23,453 bases of DNA from Acidobacteriota bacterium (GTDB lineage: Bacteria > Acidobacteriota > Terriglobia > Terriglobales > Acidobacteriaceae), in NCBI GenBank assembly GCA_021802085.1, contig JAKAAZ010000021.1, positions 1 to 23,453 of the forward strand. Reading direction: 5' to 3'. The first letter of the stretch is position 1. Each line of letters starts with the position of its first letter. The position numbers were made by a program, and so were the translations under genes. Shown piece by piece: positions 1 to 8,467 of this stretch. The notes under the pieces are model-generated. The model ran no database searches. It was not told where the DNA came from and was given only the letters and a program-made list of their open reading frames with translations.

Positions 1-51
1 TCCTGCTATCTGTGCTGCATAACGCTCGGTCAGAAGCTCAATGTCCACCAA
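1..51 (-). CDS. Partial ORF leaving the left edge, unknown function
   Basis: Reading the minus strand, the frame is open from position 93 to the window edge. A TTG at 49-51 followed by a GTG at 46-48 gives a plausible N-terminus reading VDIELLTERYAAQIAG. The composition (acidic and hydrophobic residues in a helix-like pattern) is protein-like, and it vaguely resembles the N-terminus of a conserved hypothetical family, but I cannot name it. The stop codon lies outside the window. No clear Shine-Dalgarno sequence precedes either start, and upstream sense codons in the same frame (TKQGVGYDF) could mean the true start is elsewhere or that this is a gene remnant. It would be divergent from the glycosyltransferase gene. 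Chance openness over such a short stretch cannot be excluded. Confidence 0.3.
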   Translation of the reverse strand, partial: MVDIELLTERYAAQIAG

Positions 52-186
52 AAAATCATAACCAACGCCCTGTTTGGTTCCGGCTACGCCGGGTTAGGAT
101 GAGAGTTCAGCTTGGATGGGGAGAATTTTGACGAAACCGGCGCATAAAGATCTGGCTTCGCAAAAGTGGGGAAGCGGAGTGGCTGC
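52..186. other. Divergent intergenic region at left edge
   Basis: About 135 bp lie between the possible leftward ORF and the glycosyltransferase start. The region holds a small perfect hairpin (CCGGC, loop TAC, GCCGG at 80-92) and a TTGACG at 128-133 that resembles a -35 box. I see no matching -10 box at 16-18 bp spacing, so no promoter is called. An AAGCGGAG purine-rich stretch at 172-179 is the likely ribosome-binding site for the gene that follows. Confidence 0.3.
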
Positions 187-1800
187 GTGAACGAGCCTTC
201 TTTGCATGAGGAATCATCATTCGCTGCGCCTTCCTCTGCTGTCGCGTGGAGGCGTTGGCGTAGGCGGCTCGAACCGGTGGCTGCCATCCTGGCTCTGGTT
301 CCAATTGCGCTGTTTCTAACCGCTGCGGTGGCGCGTCTTTCTTACGGATTTCCCCTGGAGCAGTTGGAAGGCTCGATGCTGCTGGCGGCGGAACGCGTGG
401 CGCACGGCCTGCCCATCTATGTGCGTCCAAACTTCCGCTTCATTCCCTACATGTACGCGCCGGCATATTATTACGTTTCCGGATGGATGGTGCGACTGCT
501 TGGCCCTCGTTTTTTTGCGCTGCGCCTGGTCTCGCTGTTGAGTACGTGCGCATCGCTGGCGATCATCTATCTACTTGTCCTTTTCGACACGCCGGGCAGC
601 AAACAACGCAGGCACCTGGCCGCGCTGGCCGCAGCCGGCCTGTATGCGGCTGCATATCCATGGACGCGCCAGTGGTTCGATCTGGGACGGCTGGACTCGT
701 TCTATGTTCTTCTGCTTTTGCTGGCATTACTGTGCACGCGCCGCCTGCATCCGATCTTCGCAGCGGCCGCGTGGACACTGACATTTCTCGCCAAGCAAAC
801 CATCTTTCCGGTTGCCGTGGTTCTACTTTGTACCGACTGGAAACGTCCACGGCGGCTGTTGCTGGGGCTGGGAAGTTTTCTGCTGCTGACCGCGATCTGC
901 ACCCGGCTGTTGGATCACGCAACGCAAGGCTGGTTCTGGTTCTACGCGTTTACCGTCCCGCACGCGAATGCTGACCTGTTGCTGCGTCCGGCGGTGTCGT
1001 TCATTCCTTCAGAACTGATTGCGCCGTTCGGCGTGGCGTTGCTGATTGCGGGCATGGCGTGGGCCTGGACGCGCCCGGCGCTTGGCAATTTCGCGGCGCG
1101 TTTCTACCTGCTCGCCGGGGCATCTATCTTTGCGCTCTGCTGGTTTTTGCAGGCACACGCCGGCGCCACCCTCAACACTCCGATGCCTGTCTATGCCGTC
1201 ATCGCTGTTATTTTCGGAATCTCGTTTGGCCGTCTGGATGCTTTTCTAGCGTTGAAATCCTTGGAGCCTGCTCGCGTCTTCCTGTTGGCGGCAGTGGCGA
1301 TTCCCCTGGTTAGTTGGGTCTACAGTCCGCACGATGTGACCCCGCGTCCGGAACTCACCGCTTCGCGGCAAGAATTGATCGCATGGCTGCGCACTTTTCC
1401 AGGCGACGTCTTCCTGCCCTCCAATCCCTATGAAGGAGTGTTGGCAGGCAAGCAATGGCATCCCGACAACGCCGCGTTTCACGACGCATTGCGTCCCGAC
1501 CTTCCCGATGTCCGGGAGCCGGTGTTGGCGGAAATTTCCACTGAGATTGACCAGGAGAAATTCGACGCGATCGTGCTGGATGGCTTGCCAGCGCAGATAC
1601 TTCCGGGGCAGACCTGGCTGCCGGCCGACCTTGGTCGTCACTATCCTGTCGTCGGAATCGTGCCTGGCGGCGACGCCGGCGACCCGTTCGGGCCGCATCC
1701 GGTCTATTTTTTGCTGCCTTGCCGGGAGCAGGCATTGGCGATTGCCAAGAAATGGACGCTGATTGAAACTGGCGGATCCTCCCCCTGTACAACTGACTAA
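187..1800 (+). CDS. GT-C fold membrane glycosyltransferase (GT39/ArnT-like)
   Basis: A polytopic inner-membrane protein of about 537 aa. A short basic cytoplasmic N-terminus (RRWRRRL) is followed by a first hydrophobic segment (AAILALVPIALFLTAAVA), then a loop with acidic residues (PLEQLEGSMLLAAERVAHGLPIY), then roughly eight further hydrophobic segments and a soluble C-terminal domain of about 150 residues. This is the layout of dolichyl/polyprenyl-phosphate sugar transferases of the GT-C superfamily, in which an acidic residue in the first periplasmic loop is catalytic. The sugar donor and acceptor cannot be told from sequence. I chose the GTG at 187 because AAGCGGAG lies 7 nt upstream; an in-frame GTG at 166 would add seven residues but has no ribosome-binding site. 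rpe follows after 31 nt. Confidence 0.7.
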   Translation: MNEPSLHEESSFAAPSSAVAWRRWRRRLEPVAAILALVPIALFLTAAVARLSYGFPLEQLEGSMLLAAERVAHGLPIYVRPNFRFIPYMYAPAYYYVSGWMVRLLGPRFFALRLVSLLSTCASLAIIYLLVLFDTPGSKQRRHLAALAAAGLYAAAYPWTRQWFDLGRLDSFYVLLLLLALLCTRRLHPIFAAAAWTLTFLAKQTIFPVAVVLLCTDWKRPRRLLLGLGSFLLLTAICTRLLDHATQGWFWFYAFTVPHANADLLLRPAVSFIPSELIAPFGVALLIAGMAWAWTRPALGNFAARFYLLAGASIFALCWFLQAHAGATLNTPMPVYAVIAVIFGISFGRLDAFLALKSLEPARVFLLAAVAIPLVSWVYSPHDVTPRPELTASRQELIAWLRTFPGDVFLPSNPYEGVLAGKQWHPDNAAFHDALRPDLPDVREPVLAEISTEIDQEKFDAIVLDGLPAQILPGQTWLPADLGRHYPVVGIVPGGDAGDPFGPHPVYFLLPCREQALAIAKKWTLIETGGSSPCTTD

Positions 1801-1831
1801 CTCCGCGCGCCGCTGATAGACTAAAAGGACC

Positions 1832-2614
1832 GTGGTGGAACTGGCACCCTCAATACTTTCCGCAGACTTTGCCCATTTGGCTGGGCAGATCCAAGCCGCT
1901 GAACGAGGCGGTGCAACCGTCATCCATGTGGATGTGATGGATGGTCATTTCGTGCCGAACATTACCATCGGTCCGCCAGTGGTCGCATCTTTGCGCAAAG
2001 TGACCAGGTTGCCGCTCGATTGCCATTTGATGATCGAGAACCCGGATGAGTTTATCCCCGCATTGGCTGAAGCGGGAGCGAATTGGGTCAGTGTGCATTA
2101 CGAGGCATGCCGTCATCTACATCGCTCGTTGGAACTGATCGCGCAGCATGGAATGAAGCCTGCGGTGGTCATCAACCCGGCGACACGGGTCAATTTGCTG
2201 ATCGACATTCTGCCCATGGTGCACCACGTTCTGGTGATGAGCGTCAACCCCGGCTTTGGCGGACAAAAGTTCATCCCATTTTCGCTGGAGAAGATTCGGC
2301 ATTTATGTGCAGTGCGCGCCGAGCTGGGGTTGGAGTATCGAGTGGAAGTTGACGGCGGAGTTGCATCCGATACGGTTGCGCAAGTTGTCGAGGCGGGAGC
2401 CGACCTGCTGGTGGCTGGACAGGCGATCTTTGGCGATGGGCATCCGGAAGAAAATGCGCGTCGGCTGTTGCTCATGGCGCGCGAGGCCACAAGCCCGCCA
2501 TCGAAACAAGGCACGAAACATTCCGGTCCACGAAAAAATGTGCGTGAAACTGGCAGACCGCTTCACCGAACCACTGGCAAGCGCAAAAGTCTGCTGAGGG
2601 GAAGTACAGTATGA
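1832..2614 (+). CDS. rpe: Ribulose-phosphate 3-epimerase
   Basis: Interconverts D-ribulose 5-phosphate and D-xylulose 5-phosphate in the cytosolic pentose phosphate pathway. The TIM-barrel hallmarks are present: APSILSADF near the start, HVDVMDGHFVPN (H32, D34), the CHLMIENP strand (H65), VMSVNPGFGGQKF and EVDGGV (D174). H32, D34, H65 and D174 match the family's metal and acid/base set. The family usually has about 220 residues and this protein has 260; about 38 basic residues after the last barrel helix are extra. Tandem GTG codons at 1832 and 1835 both could start; AAAAGG at 1823-1828 gives better spacing to 1835. The TGA overlaps the next ATG by 4 nt (ATGA), implying translational coupling to the BamD-like gene. 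Confidence 0.95.
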   Translation: MVELAPSILSADFAHLAGQIQAAERGGATVIHVDVMDGHFVPNITIGPPVVASLRKVTRLPLDCHLMIENPDEFIPALAEAGANWVSVHYEACRHLHRSLELIAQHGMKPAVVINPATRVNLLIDILPMVHHVLVMSVNPGFGGQKFIPFSLEKIRHLCAVRAELGLEYRVEVDGGVASDTVAQVVEAGADLLVAGQAIFGDGHPEENARRLLLMAREATSPPSKQGTKHSGPRKNVRETGRPLHRTTGKRKSLLRGSTV

Positions 2615-4335
2615 ATCAGTCCATGAATCGTTTTCTGAATCGCTCACCTCAACGCTACATCGCGCTGTGCGCGTCGGTCGTTCTCTGCGGCAGCATGGCT
2701 CACGCGGGAATCTTCCACCGCAGGCAAAAGCCGCTCTCGCAAAAAGACGATGCGCTGGCCAGCGTTGCCTCCAACCAGCCGGACAAGGAGTTGTTCGATC
2801 GCGCGATGATTGCCTTGAAAAAGGGCAAGTACGATATCGCCCGGCTGGATCTGCAAACGCTGTTGAATACCTATCCCGATTCCGAATACCAGATGCGCGC
2901 CAAGCTCGCCATCGGAGACACCTGGTACAACGAGGGCGGAACCGCCGCCCTGCAGCAGGCCGAAGAAGAGTACAAGGATTTCATCACCTTCTTTCCTGAC
3001 AAGCCGGAAGCCGCGGAAGCGCAGATGAAAGTGGCGGACATCTACTATAAGCAGATGGAAAAGCCGGACCGCGATCCCACCAATGCGACCCGCGCCCAGG
3101 AAGAATACCGGGCCATGATCCTGCAATATCCTGACTCCAGCTTGATCCCTCAGGCCAAGCAGCGCTTGCGCGAAGTGCAGGAGGTTTTGGGCGACCATGA
3201 ATTCGATATAGGCGCGTTTTATCAGACGCGGATGAACTATGCCGCGGCTGTCGCCCGGCTGCAATCCATTATCGATACCTATCCTCTATACAGTCGGGTC
3301 GATGAGGCGCTGCTGGACGTCGGCGATTCCTATGCCGCAGAGGCGCGCAATATGGCGAGTATGCGCATCGACCCCGCGGCGAAGGCCCGCCTGATAAAGC
3401 TCTTCAACGATCGCGCCGCGCATGCCTACGACCGTGTCGTCCTCGAGTATCCAATGGCGCCGCATGCGGATGATGCGCGCGATAGGCTGGAGGCCATGAA
3501 TCGACCGGTGCCGCAACCCAGCCAGGAGCAAATTGCCGCGAGCGCAGCCATTGAGCAGAGTCGGGCCCCAATCAACTTGAAATACAAGGCATTTCTGTTG
3601 ATCACAGCGCGGCCTTCCACCGTGCAGGCGGCGCGGGTTGGGGAGCCAAGCCTCACCAATCCGTCTCAAATCATCGCCCCATCCCTGGTAAAGGGCGCCG
3701 TTGCAGACATCAACTGGGCGATCAAGCCGGATGGGAAGCCCGCTCCGAATGTAGCTGGTACATCGAACGATCTCAACGCGCTCGCCTCAGTTGCGGGCAG
3801 CGGCGCATCCGAGAACCCCTCCGCTACCGGCCAGCAGCCCGGCGCATCAGGAACGAATGGCGTGCAGATGAATGATATGTCCGGCGACGAGAATGTGACT
3901 GGAACAGTTGCCAATCCAGAACAGTCCGCCCCGACGAACGCAGTCCAGCCTCCGGCCGGTTCTGAGCCCAGTCCACCAGCGACCACGCCATCTGCGGGTG
4001 GTAACGCGAATCCTGCCGTTCCCCCGGCCAACACAACCGACACCAATGGCACCCCTGCCGTCTGGCCATCCGCAACCAAGGACAATGGCGGTTTGCCAAC
4101 CGTAACTCCTCCCAACAGCACGCCCCTCCCCGCGGCACAAAAGGCAGCCCCGGCGCCAGATCAGGTGAACGACGTATCCCAGAGCGCCAATCCCGCAAAC
4201 ACTGTGGAGGAAAATACAGCCCAAGTCGGCAAGAAGAAGAAAAAGAATCCTAAGCCGAAGTTTGAAGGCAAAGAAGAATCGTCGAGCGCGCACAAGAAGA
4301 AGAAGAAGGGCCTGCGTAAGCTGAATCCGTTTTAA
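2611..4335 (+). CDS. bamD: BamD/YfiO-like outer-membrane assembly TPR protein with long tail
   Basis: An exported protein of 574 aa. Residues 1-32 form a signal peptide (hydrophobic core IALCASVVLC, candidate SPase I site AHA|G). Residues 55-300 carry TPR-like repeats of the BamD type: ELFDRAMIALKKGKYDIARLDLQTLLNTYPDSEYQMRAKLAIGD-like helices, a YKDFITFFPDKPEAAEAQ repeat and YRAMILQYPDSSLIPQAKQRL. BamD works with BamA to insert beta-barrel proteins into the outer membrane. Typical BamD is about 240-290 aa; here residues from about 310 form a Pro/Ala/Thr/Asn-rich, probably disordered region ending in two poly-lysine runs. The two signal-peptide cysteines (C20, C26) are preceded by Leu, so a standard lipobox is missing. 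GAGGGGAAG at 2596-2604 is a strong ribosome-binding site. Identity as the functional BamD is likely but rests on the TPR part only. Confidence 0.75.
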   Translation: MNQSMNRFLNRSPQRYIALCASVVLCGSMAHAGIFHRRQKPLSQKDDALASVASNQPDKELFDRAMIALKKGKYDIARLDLQTLLNTYPDSEYQMRAKLAIGDTWYNEGGTAALQQAEEEYKDFITFFPDKPEAAEAQMKVADIYYKQMEKPDRDPTNATRAQEEYRAMILQYPDSSLIPQAKQRLREVQEVLGDHEFDIGAFYQTRMNYAAAVARLQSIIDTYPLYSRVDEALLDVGDSYAAEARNMASMRIDPAAKARLIKLFNDRAAHAYDRVVLEYPMAPHADDARDRLEAMNRPVPQPSQEQIAASAAIEQSRAPINLKYKAFLLITARPSTVQAARVGEPSLTNPSQIIAPSLVKGAVADINWAIKPDGKPAPNVAGTSNDLNALASVAGSGASENPSATGQQPGASGTNGVQMNDMSGDENVTGTVANPEQSAPTNAVQPPAGSEPSPPATTPSAGGNANPAVPPANTTDTNGTPAVWPSATKDNGGLPTVTPPNSTPLPAAQKAAPAPDQVNDVSQSANPANTVEENTAQVGKKKKKNPKPKFEGKEESSSAHKKKKKGLRKLNPF

Positions 4336-4359
4336 CTCTGAAGCCGAACTGGTGAGCGG

Positions 4360-4378
4360 CGCCGCCGAAATGGCGGCG
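4360..4378 (+). terminator. Intergenic GC stem-loop, possible weak terminator
   Basis: CGCCGCC, loop GAAAT, GGCGGCG forms a perfect 7-bp stem 25 nt after the BamD-like stop codon. There is no following T-tract, so it is not a standard intrinsic terminator. It may be a 3'-end stabiliser or an mRNA processing element ahead of the esterase gene. The rest of the 89-bp gap shows only the esterase ribosome-binding site (AAGGGGG at 4412-4418). Confidence 0.35.
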
Positions 4379-4424
4379 TCTGCCGTACGGTTCAGCGTTT
4401 GTATACAAGATAAGGGGGCATCCG

Positions 4425-5621
4425 GTGAGGCGACTGATATTTTCGGCCTGCGCTCGTTCACGCTTCGCTTCCGGCATTATTTTGCTTGGAATGATGGCGG
4501 CGACGGGCGCACACGCCCAACAGGTAGCCCAAACTACCACTCGCCCAACGCTGCCACCAACTCCTGACATTCACGCAGATCGCACCGTGACTTTGTACTT
4601 TCTCGATCCGGGCGCGAATGAGGTAAAGCTAAGTCTCGAAGGACGGCCCCACCCGTTGCCCATGGAGAAAGACAGCCAGGGCGTGTGGAGCATTACCGTT
4701 GGCCCGTTGGAGCCGGCGATTTATGAGTATAAGTTCCTGGCCGATGGAGTGCCGTTACTCGACCCGGCCAATCCGCGGATCGTTCCGAATCTGCGCAGTC
4801 CTTCGGACGCGCTCGAAGTTCCTGGGCCGCAACCTGAACTATGGGATGTGCAAGATGTGGCCCATGGGATTGTTCACCAGCACTTCTACAAGTCCGCGAT
4901 TGTCGGCGATCAGAGGGATTATTTTGTGTATACGCCGCCGGGTTACGACCCGCGTGCGCACAAGAAATATCCTGTGTTGTACCTGCTGCATGGATACAGT
5001 GACGACGCGCGTGCCTGGATCGCGACGGGCCGGGCCAATGTCATCCTTGACAATCTGATTGACCAGGGCAAGGTCAAGCCGATGATCGTTGTCATGCCGC
5101 TCGGCTACGGCGCGCCGGAGATTGTTACCGGGCCGCGGGCCGACTTCAACGTCGTATCGCTGCGCGAGAAAAATTTCGATCTCTTCACGCAGGCACTGTT
5201 GAAAGAAGTGATTCCGCAAGTGCAGTCCATGTACCGCGTCTCAGATAAGCGGGAAGATCGCGCCATTGCCGGCCTGTCCATGGGCGGTGCGGAGAGCTTG
5301 CTGACAGGTCTGAACCACATCGATACGTTTGCCTGGGTCGGATCGTTCAGTGCCGGAGGATTGGGCACGGATTTTGCCCAGGATTTTCCTTCGCTGGATG
5401 CAAAGAACGCCGCCCGGTTGCATCTGCTGTGGATTGCCTGCGGGTCGGACGATCGCTACACAGGAAGGTCGCCGTTGATCACGCTGAATCGACAAGTGGT
5501 CGCGTGGTTACGGTCGAAGAATATTCCGGTGACGTTTGTGGAAACTCCGGGTATGCACGAGTGGCCCGTCTGGCGCAATAATCTGATCCAGTTTTCTCAG
5601 TTATTGTTTCAACCCAGGTAG
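4425..5621 (+). CDS. Secreted esterase, N-terminal E-set domain plus CE1/Fes-type alpha/beta hydrolase
   Basis: A protein of 398 aa with a signal peptide (basic RRL start, core FASGIILLGMMAATG, AHA|QQ cleavage near residue 31). Residues about 50-140 are a CBM48-like immunoglobulin/E-set domain (VTLYFLDPGANEVKLSLEG, YEYKFLADGVPLLDPANP) as found in front of feruloyl/xylan esterases and enterochelin-esterase-like enzymes. Residues about 155-398 are an alpha/beta hydrolase: oxyanion-side motif YLLHGYSDD, nucleophile S285 in GLSMGG, probable acid D342 in CGSDD and H378 in GMHEW. It probably hydrolyses acyl or aromatic esters on carbohydrates outside the cytoplasm; the substrate is not decided by sequence. 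The GTG start at 4425 is well supported by AAGGGGG 6 nt upstream. Confidence 0.8.
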   Translation: MRRLIFSACARSRFASGIILLGMMAATGAHAQQVAQTTTRPTLPPTPDIHADRTVTLYFLDPGANEVKLSLEGRPHPLPMEKDSQGVWSITVGPLEPAIYEYKFLADGVPLLDPANPRIVPNLRSPSDALEVPGPQPELWDVQDVAHGIVHQHFYKSAIVGDQRDYFVYTPPGYDPRAHKKYPVLYLLHGYSDDARAWIATGRANVILDNLIDQGKVKPMIVVMPLGYGAPEIVTGPRADFNVVSLREKNFDLFTQALLKEVIPQVQSMYRVSDKREDRAIAGLSMGGAESLLTGLNHIDTFAWVGSFSAGGLGTDFAQDFPSLDAKNAARLHLLWIACGSDDRYTGRSPLITLNRQVVAWLRSKNIPVTFVETPGMHEWPVWRNNLIQFSQLLFQPR

Positions 5622-5622
5622 G

Positions 5623-5637
5623 TTCGCTCGAAGCGAA
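5623..5637. repeat. Short perfect inverted repeat between esterase and valS
   Basis: TTCGCT-CGA-AGCGAA is a 6-bp perfect dyad two bases after the esterase stop. No T-tract follows. It shares the CGAAGCGAAG core with the element at the right end of the window, so it may be a worn copy of the same dispersed element or a coincidence. The rest of the 98-bp gap to valS shows no clear promoter and no good ribosome-binding site. Confidence 0.35.
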
Positions 5638-5719
5638 GTGCGGTCTCGCGTGCAGCCCATCCGCGCTGTGCTATCGTGAAATTTGGCTGGATGGTGATTC
5701 GTCCGGTCCTTCCAAATCC

Positions 5720-8464
5720 ATGCCCCGCGAACTTCCTAAATCCTACGACCCGACTGCCATTGAAGATAAATGGGCAGAATACTGGGTGCGCGAGCAGATA
5801 TTTGCCGCTCCTACGCCCGATCCTGCTTCTCCCCGCCACGACACATTTACCATGCTGCTGCCTCCGCCGAACGTCACCGGACGCCTGCACATGGGCCACA
5901 TGCTCAACCAGACGGAGATGGACATCCTGACCCGCTGGCACCGTATGCGCGGCGACTTGTCTCTATGGGTCCCCGGTACCGACCACGCTGGCATCGCCAC
6001 GCAGATGATGGTCGAACGCAAGCTTGCCGAGGAAGGGAAGACCCGCCAGCAACTGGGCCGCGAGGCCTTCGTCGAGCGCGTATGGCAGTGGAAGCAGGAG
6101 TATGGCGGGGCAATCCTCGACCAGATGAAACGCCTGGGCGCAAGCGTGGACTGGTCGCGCGAATATTTCACCATGAACGAGCGACTGTCCGTCGCCGTCA
6201 AAGAGGCATTTGTGCGCCTGCATGAGCAGGGCCTCATCTATCGCGGCGCCTACATTGTGAACTGGTGCCCGCGCTGCCAGACTGCCATCAGCGACTTGGA
6301 AGTGGTGCATGAGGAGCAGCAGGGCAAGCTGTACGAAATTCGCTACCCACTCGCCGATGGCAGCGGCAGCATCACCGTCGCCACTACCCGGCCCGAGACT
6401 ATGCTGGGCGACGTAGCTGTCGTTGTGAATCCAACCGACGCGCGCTATACGCATCTTCACGGCAAGAAGCTGCGCCTGCCATTGGTGGGCCGCGAAATTC
6501 CTGTGCTTTCCGACGAATGGGCCCAGCCGGAGTTTGGCACTGGCGCGGTCAAGGTGACCCCTGCGCACGATCCCAACGATTTCGCAATTGCCGAGCGGCA
6601 TAAGCTGAGCCCGATCGCCGTCATGAATGAGACCGCGCACATGAATGCGGAAGCGGGCATCTATGCGGGTCTCGACCGCTACGAAGCGCGCAAGCGGATT
6701 CTGGCCGATCTGGAAGCGCAGGGTCTGCTGGTTGGCATCAAGGACCATGTGAACTCGATTGGCAAATGCGACCGCTGCAAAACGGTCGTCGAGCCGCGGC
6801 TGTCCACGCAATGGTTTATCAGGATTCAGCCGCTCGCCGACAAAGCCATCGAGGCGGTCGAAAGCGGCGCGATCCACTTTACGCCGGAGCAATATAAGAA
6901 GACCTATTTCGAGTGGATGCGCAATATCCACGACTGGTGCATTTCGCGGCAGCTGTGGTGGGGCCATCGCATTCCGGCATGGCACTGCGCGGATTGCAGA
7001 GAAATCACGGTGGCGCGAGACACGCCCGCGGCCTGCTCGCATTGCGGCAGTACGAAGCTCACGCAGGAAACGGATGTGCTGGATACGTGGTTTTCTTCCG
7101 GTCTTCTGCCGTTCACCGTCTTCGGCTGGCCCGCGCAGACGCCCGACCTCGCGGATTTCTATCCCACGAAATTGTTGGTGACGGGCTTCGACATTCTTTT
7201 CTTCTGGGTGGCGCGCATGATTATGCTCGGCTGCCACTTCATGCTGGATGTTCCGAAGGATGGAAGGCAGCGCACTTTGGCTGAGGCCGTTCCATTTGAA
7301 GAAGTCTACATCCACGCGCTGGTGCGCGATGCCGACCGCCAGAAGATGTCGAAGACCAAGGGCAATGTCATCGATCCCATCGACATCATCCATCGCTACG
7401 GCACCGACGCGGTGCGGTTCACGCTGGCATCCATGGCGTCACCGGGTACAGACATCGCCTTCAGCGAGGCGCGTACAGAAGGCTATCGCGCTTTCGCCAA
7501 CAAGATATGGAACGCGGCGCGATTCATCTTTATGCAGATGGAGCGGGCCAAAGAAGCGGGGATTGCAATCGACCTGAGCAGCCGTGCAGAATCTATCCTT
7601 CCTGACCGGGACGCACCGCTTGAGGATCACTGGATCGCCGCCTGCTTGAACCGCTGCGCTACGGAGGTCCACCAGTCCCTCGTGAACTACCGTTTCGACG
7701 ACGCGGCCAACAGCATCTATCGGTTCTTCTGGGGCGAGTTCTGCGACTGGTATCTGGAGATTGTCAAGCTCCGGATGGAGTTCGGCGAAGGCTCTGATCG
7801 AGATGGCGCAGCCCAGGCTTTTTCTACTCTGATTGACGTTTTTGAAGCCGCGCTGCGGCTGCTCTCGCCGTTCATGCCGTTTCTAACCGAAGAGATATGG
7901 CACGCACTCTATGAAAGACGGAACCCTCAGTTATCGATCGCCCTGGCGCAATATCCAGAGGCTTGCGATATGGATTCACAGGGAGTTGTATCGGCGATGG
8001 CGATGCTGCAATCCGTGATTAGCGATATCCGGAATCTGCGCAAGGAGCAGAATGTACCGGAGCGGGAGCCGGTTCCGGTGTGGCTGTATGCTGCCGACGC
8101 GACCCGCCAGGCCATCGGCCGGAGTTCCGGATTTGTGCGGAGACTGGCGAAAGCCTCCGAGCTTCGCTTTTCCGAATCTCCCCTGAACGCCCCCGGAGTT
8201 CGCCAGGGCCTGGAATATCAGCTCGCGATCGAGTACTCCCAGTCCGTCGATGGTGCCGCGGAGCGCGAGCGTTTGGCCAAAGACCTGGCAAAATACCAGA
8301 AAGAAATGCAATCGAAACAGTCGCAGTTACAAAATGACGGTTTTCTCGCCAAGGCGCCAGCAAAAATTGTCGAGGGGCTGCGGACCCGCGCCGATGAGTT
8401 GGCTGTGTTGCTGGAAAAAACGCGCGCGGCCCTAGATTCACTCGATACCGTCGGGAGTCGATAA
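5720..8464 (+). CDS. valS: Valyl-tRNA synthetase
   Basis: A cytosolic class I aminoacyl-tRNA synthetase of 914 aa that charges tRNA-Val with valine. Seen in order: PPPNVTGRLHMGH with the HIGH-type motif HMGH at 57-60; the WVPGTDHAGIATQ segment; the CP1 editing domain (TTRPETMLGD, GTGAVKVTPAHDPNDF); zinc-knuckle-like CxxC pairs (CDRCK, and CADC with CSHC further on); WWGHRIPAWH; DVLDTWFSSGLLPF; the KMSKS-type loop KMSKT at 542-546; an anticodon-binding domain; and the C-terminal coiled-coil arm (AERERLAKDLAKYQKEM to the end) that is specific to ValS. Length is normal for the family. The ATG at 5720 has only a weak upstream purine stretch, but the N-terminus (LPKSYDPTAIEDKWAEYW) is the usual one. 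nadC starts 3 nt downstream of the stop. Confidence 0.97.
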   Translation: MPRELPKSYDPTAIEDKWAEYWVREQIFAAPTPDPASPRHDTFTMLLPPPNVTGRLHMGHMLNQTEMDILTRWHRMRGDLSLWVPGTDHAGIATQMMVERKLAEEGKTRQQLGREAFVERVWQWKQEYGGAILDQMKRLGASVDWSREYFTMNERLSVAVKEAFVRLHEQGLIYRGAYIVNWCPRCQTAISDLEVVHEEQQGKLYEIRYPLADGSGSITVATTRPETMLGDVAVVVNPTDARYTHLHGKKLRLPLVGREIPVLSDEWAQPEFGTGAVKVTPAHDPNDFAIAERHKLSPIAVMNETAHMNAEAGIYAGLDRYEARKRILADLEAQGLLVGIKDHVNSIGKCDRCKTVVEPRLSTQWFIRIQPLADKAIEAVESGAIHFTPEQYKKTYFEWMRNIHDWCISRQLWWGHRIPAWHCADCREITVARDTPAACSHCGSTKLTQETDVLDTWFSSGLLPFTVFGWPAQTPDLADFYPTKLLVTGFDILFFWVARMIMLGCHFMLDVPKDGRQRTLAEAVPFEEVYIHALVRDADRQKMSKTKGNVIDPIDIIHRYGTDAVRFTLASMASPGTDIAFSEARTEGYRAFANKIWNAARFIFMQMERAKEAGIAIDLSSRAESILPDRDAPLEDHWIAACLNRCATEVHQSLVNYRFDDAANSIYRFFWGEFCDWYLEIVKLRMEFGEGSDRDGAAQAFSTLIDVFEAALRLLSPFMPFLTEEIWHALYERRNPQLSIALAQYPEACDMDSQGVVSAMAMLQSVISDIRNLRKEQNVPEREPVPVWLYAADATRQAIGRSSGFVRRLAKASELRFSESPLNAPGVRQGLEYQLAIEYSQSVDGAAERERLAKDLAKYQKEMQSKQSQLQNDGFLAKAPAKIVEGLRTRADELAVLLEKTRAALDSLDTVGSR

Positions 8465-8467
8465 GCG

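Noticed and set aside
80..92. CCGGC-TAC-GCCGG hairpin near the left edge
   Set aside because: A 5-bp stem is common by chance in GC-rich DNA and there is no T-tract or gene end beside it.
128..156. Possible sigma-70 promoter before the glycosyltransferase gene
   Set aside because: TTGACG is present but no acceptable -10 hexamer lies 16-18 bp downstream; TAAAGA is only 11 bp away.
1246..1923. 225-aa minus-strand frame opposite the GT-C gene and the start of rpe
   Set aside because: Spans two sense genes and shows no conserved-looking segment.
4200..4335. Poly-lysine-coding AAG-rich stretch considered as a repeat or slippage artefact
   Set aside because: The two lysine runs use only AAG/AAA codons but stay in frame and end at a normal stop, so they are kept as part of the BamD-like tail.
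5963..7393. 476-aa open frame on the minus strand opposite valS
   Set aside because: Antisense shadow of a confidently identified synthetase; low-complexity Arg/His/Leu composition and no start signal.
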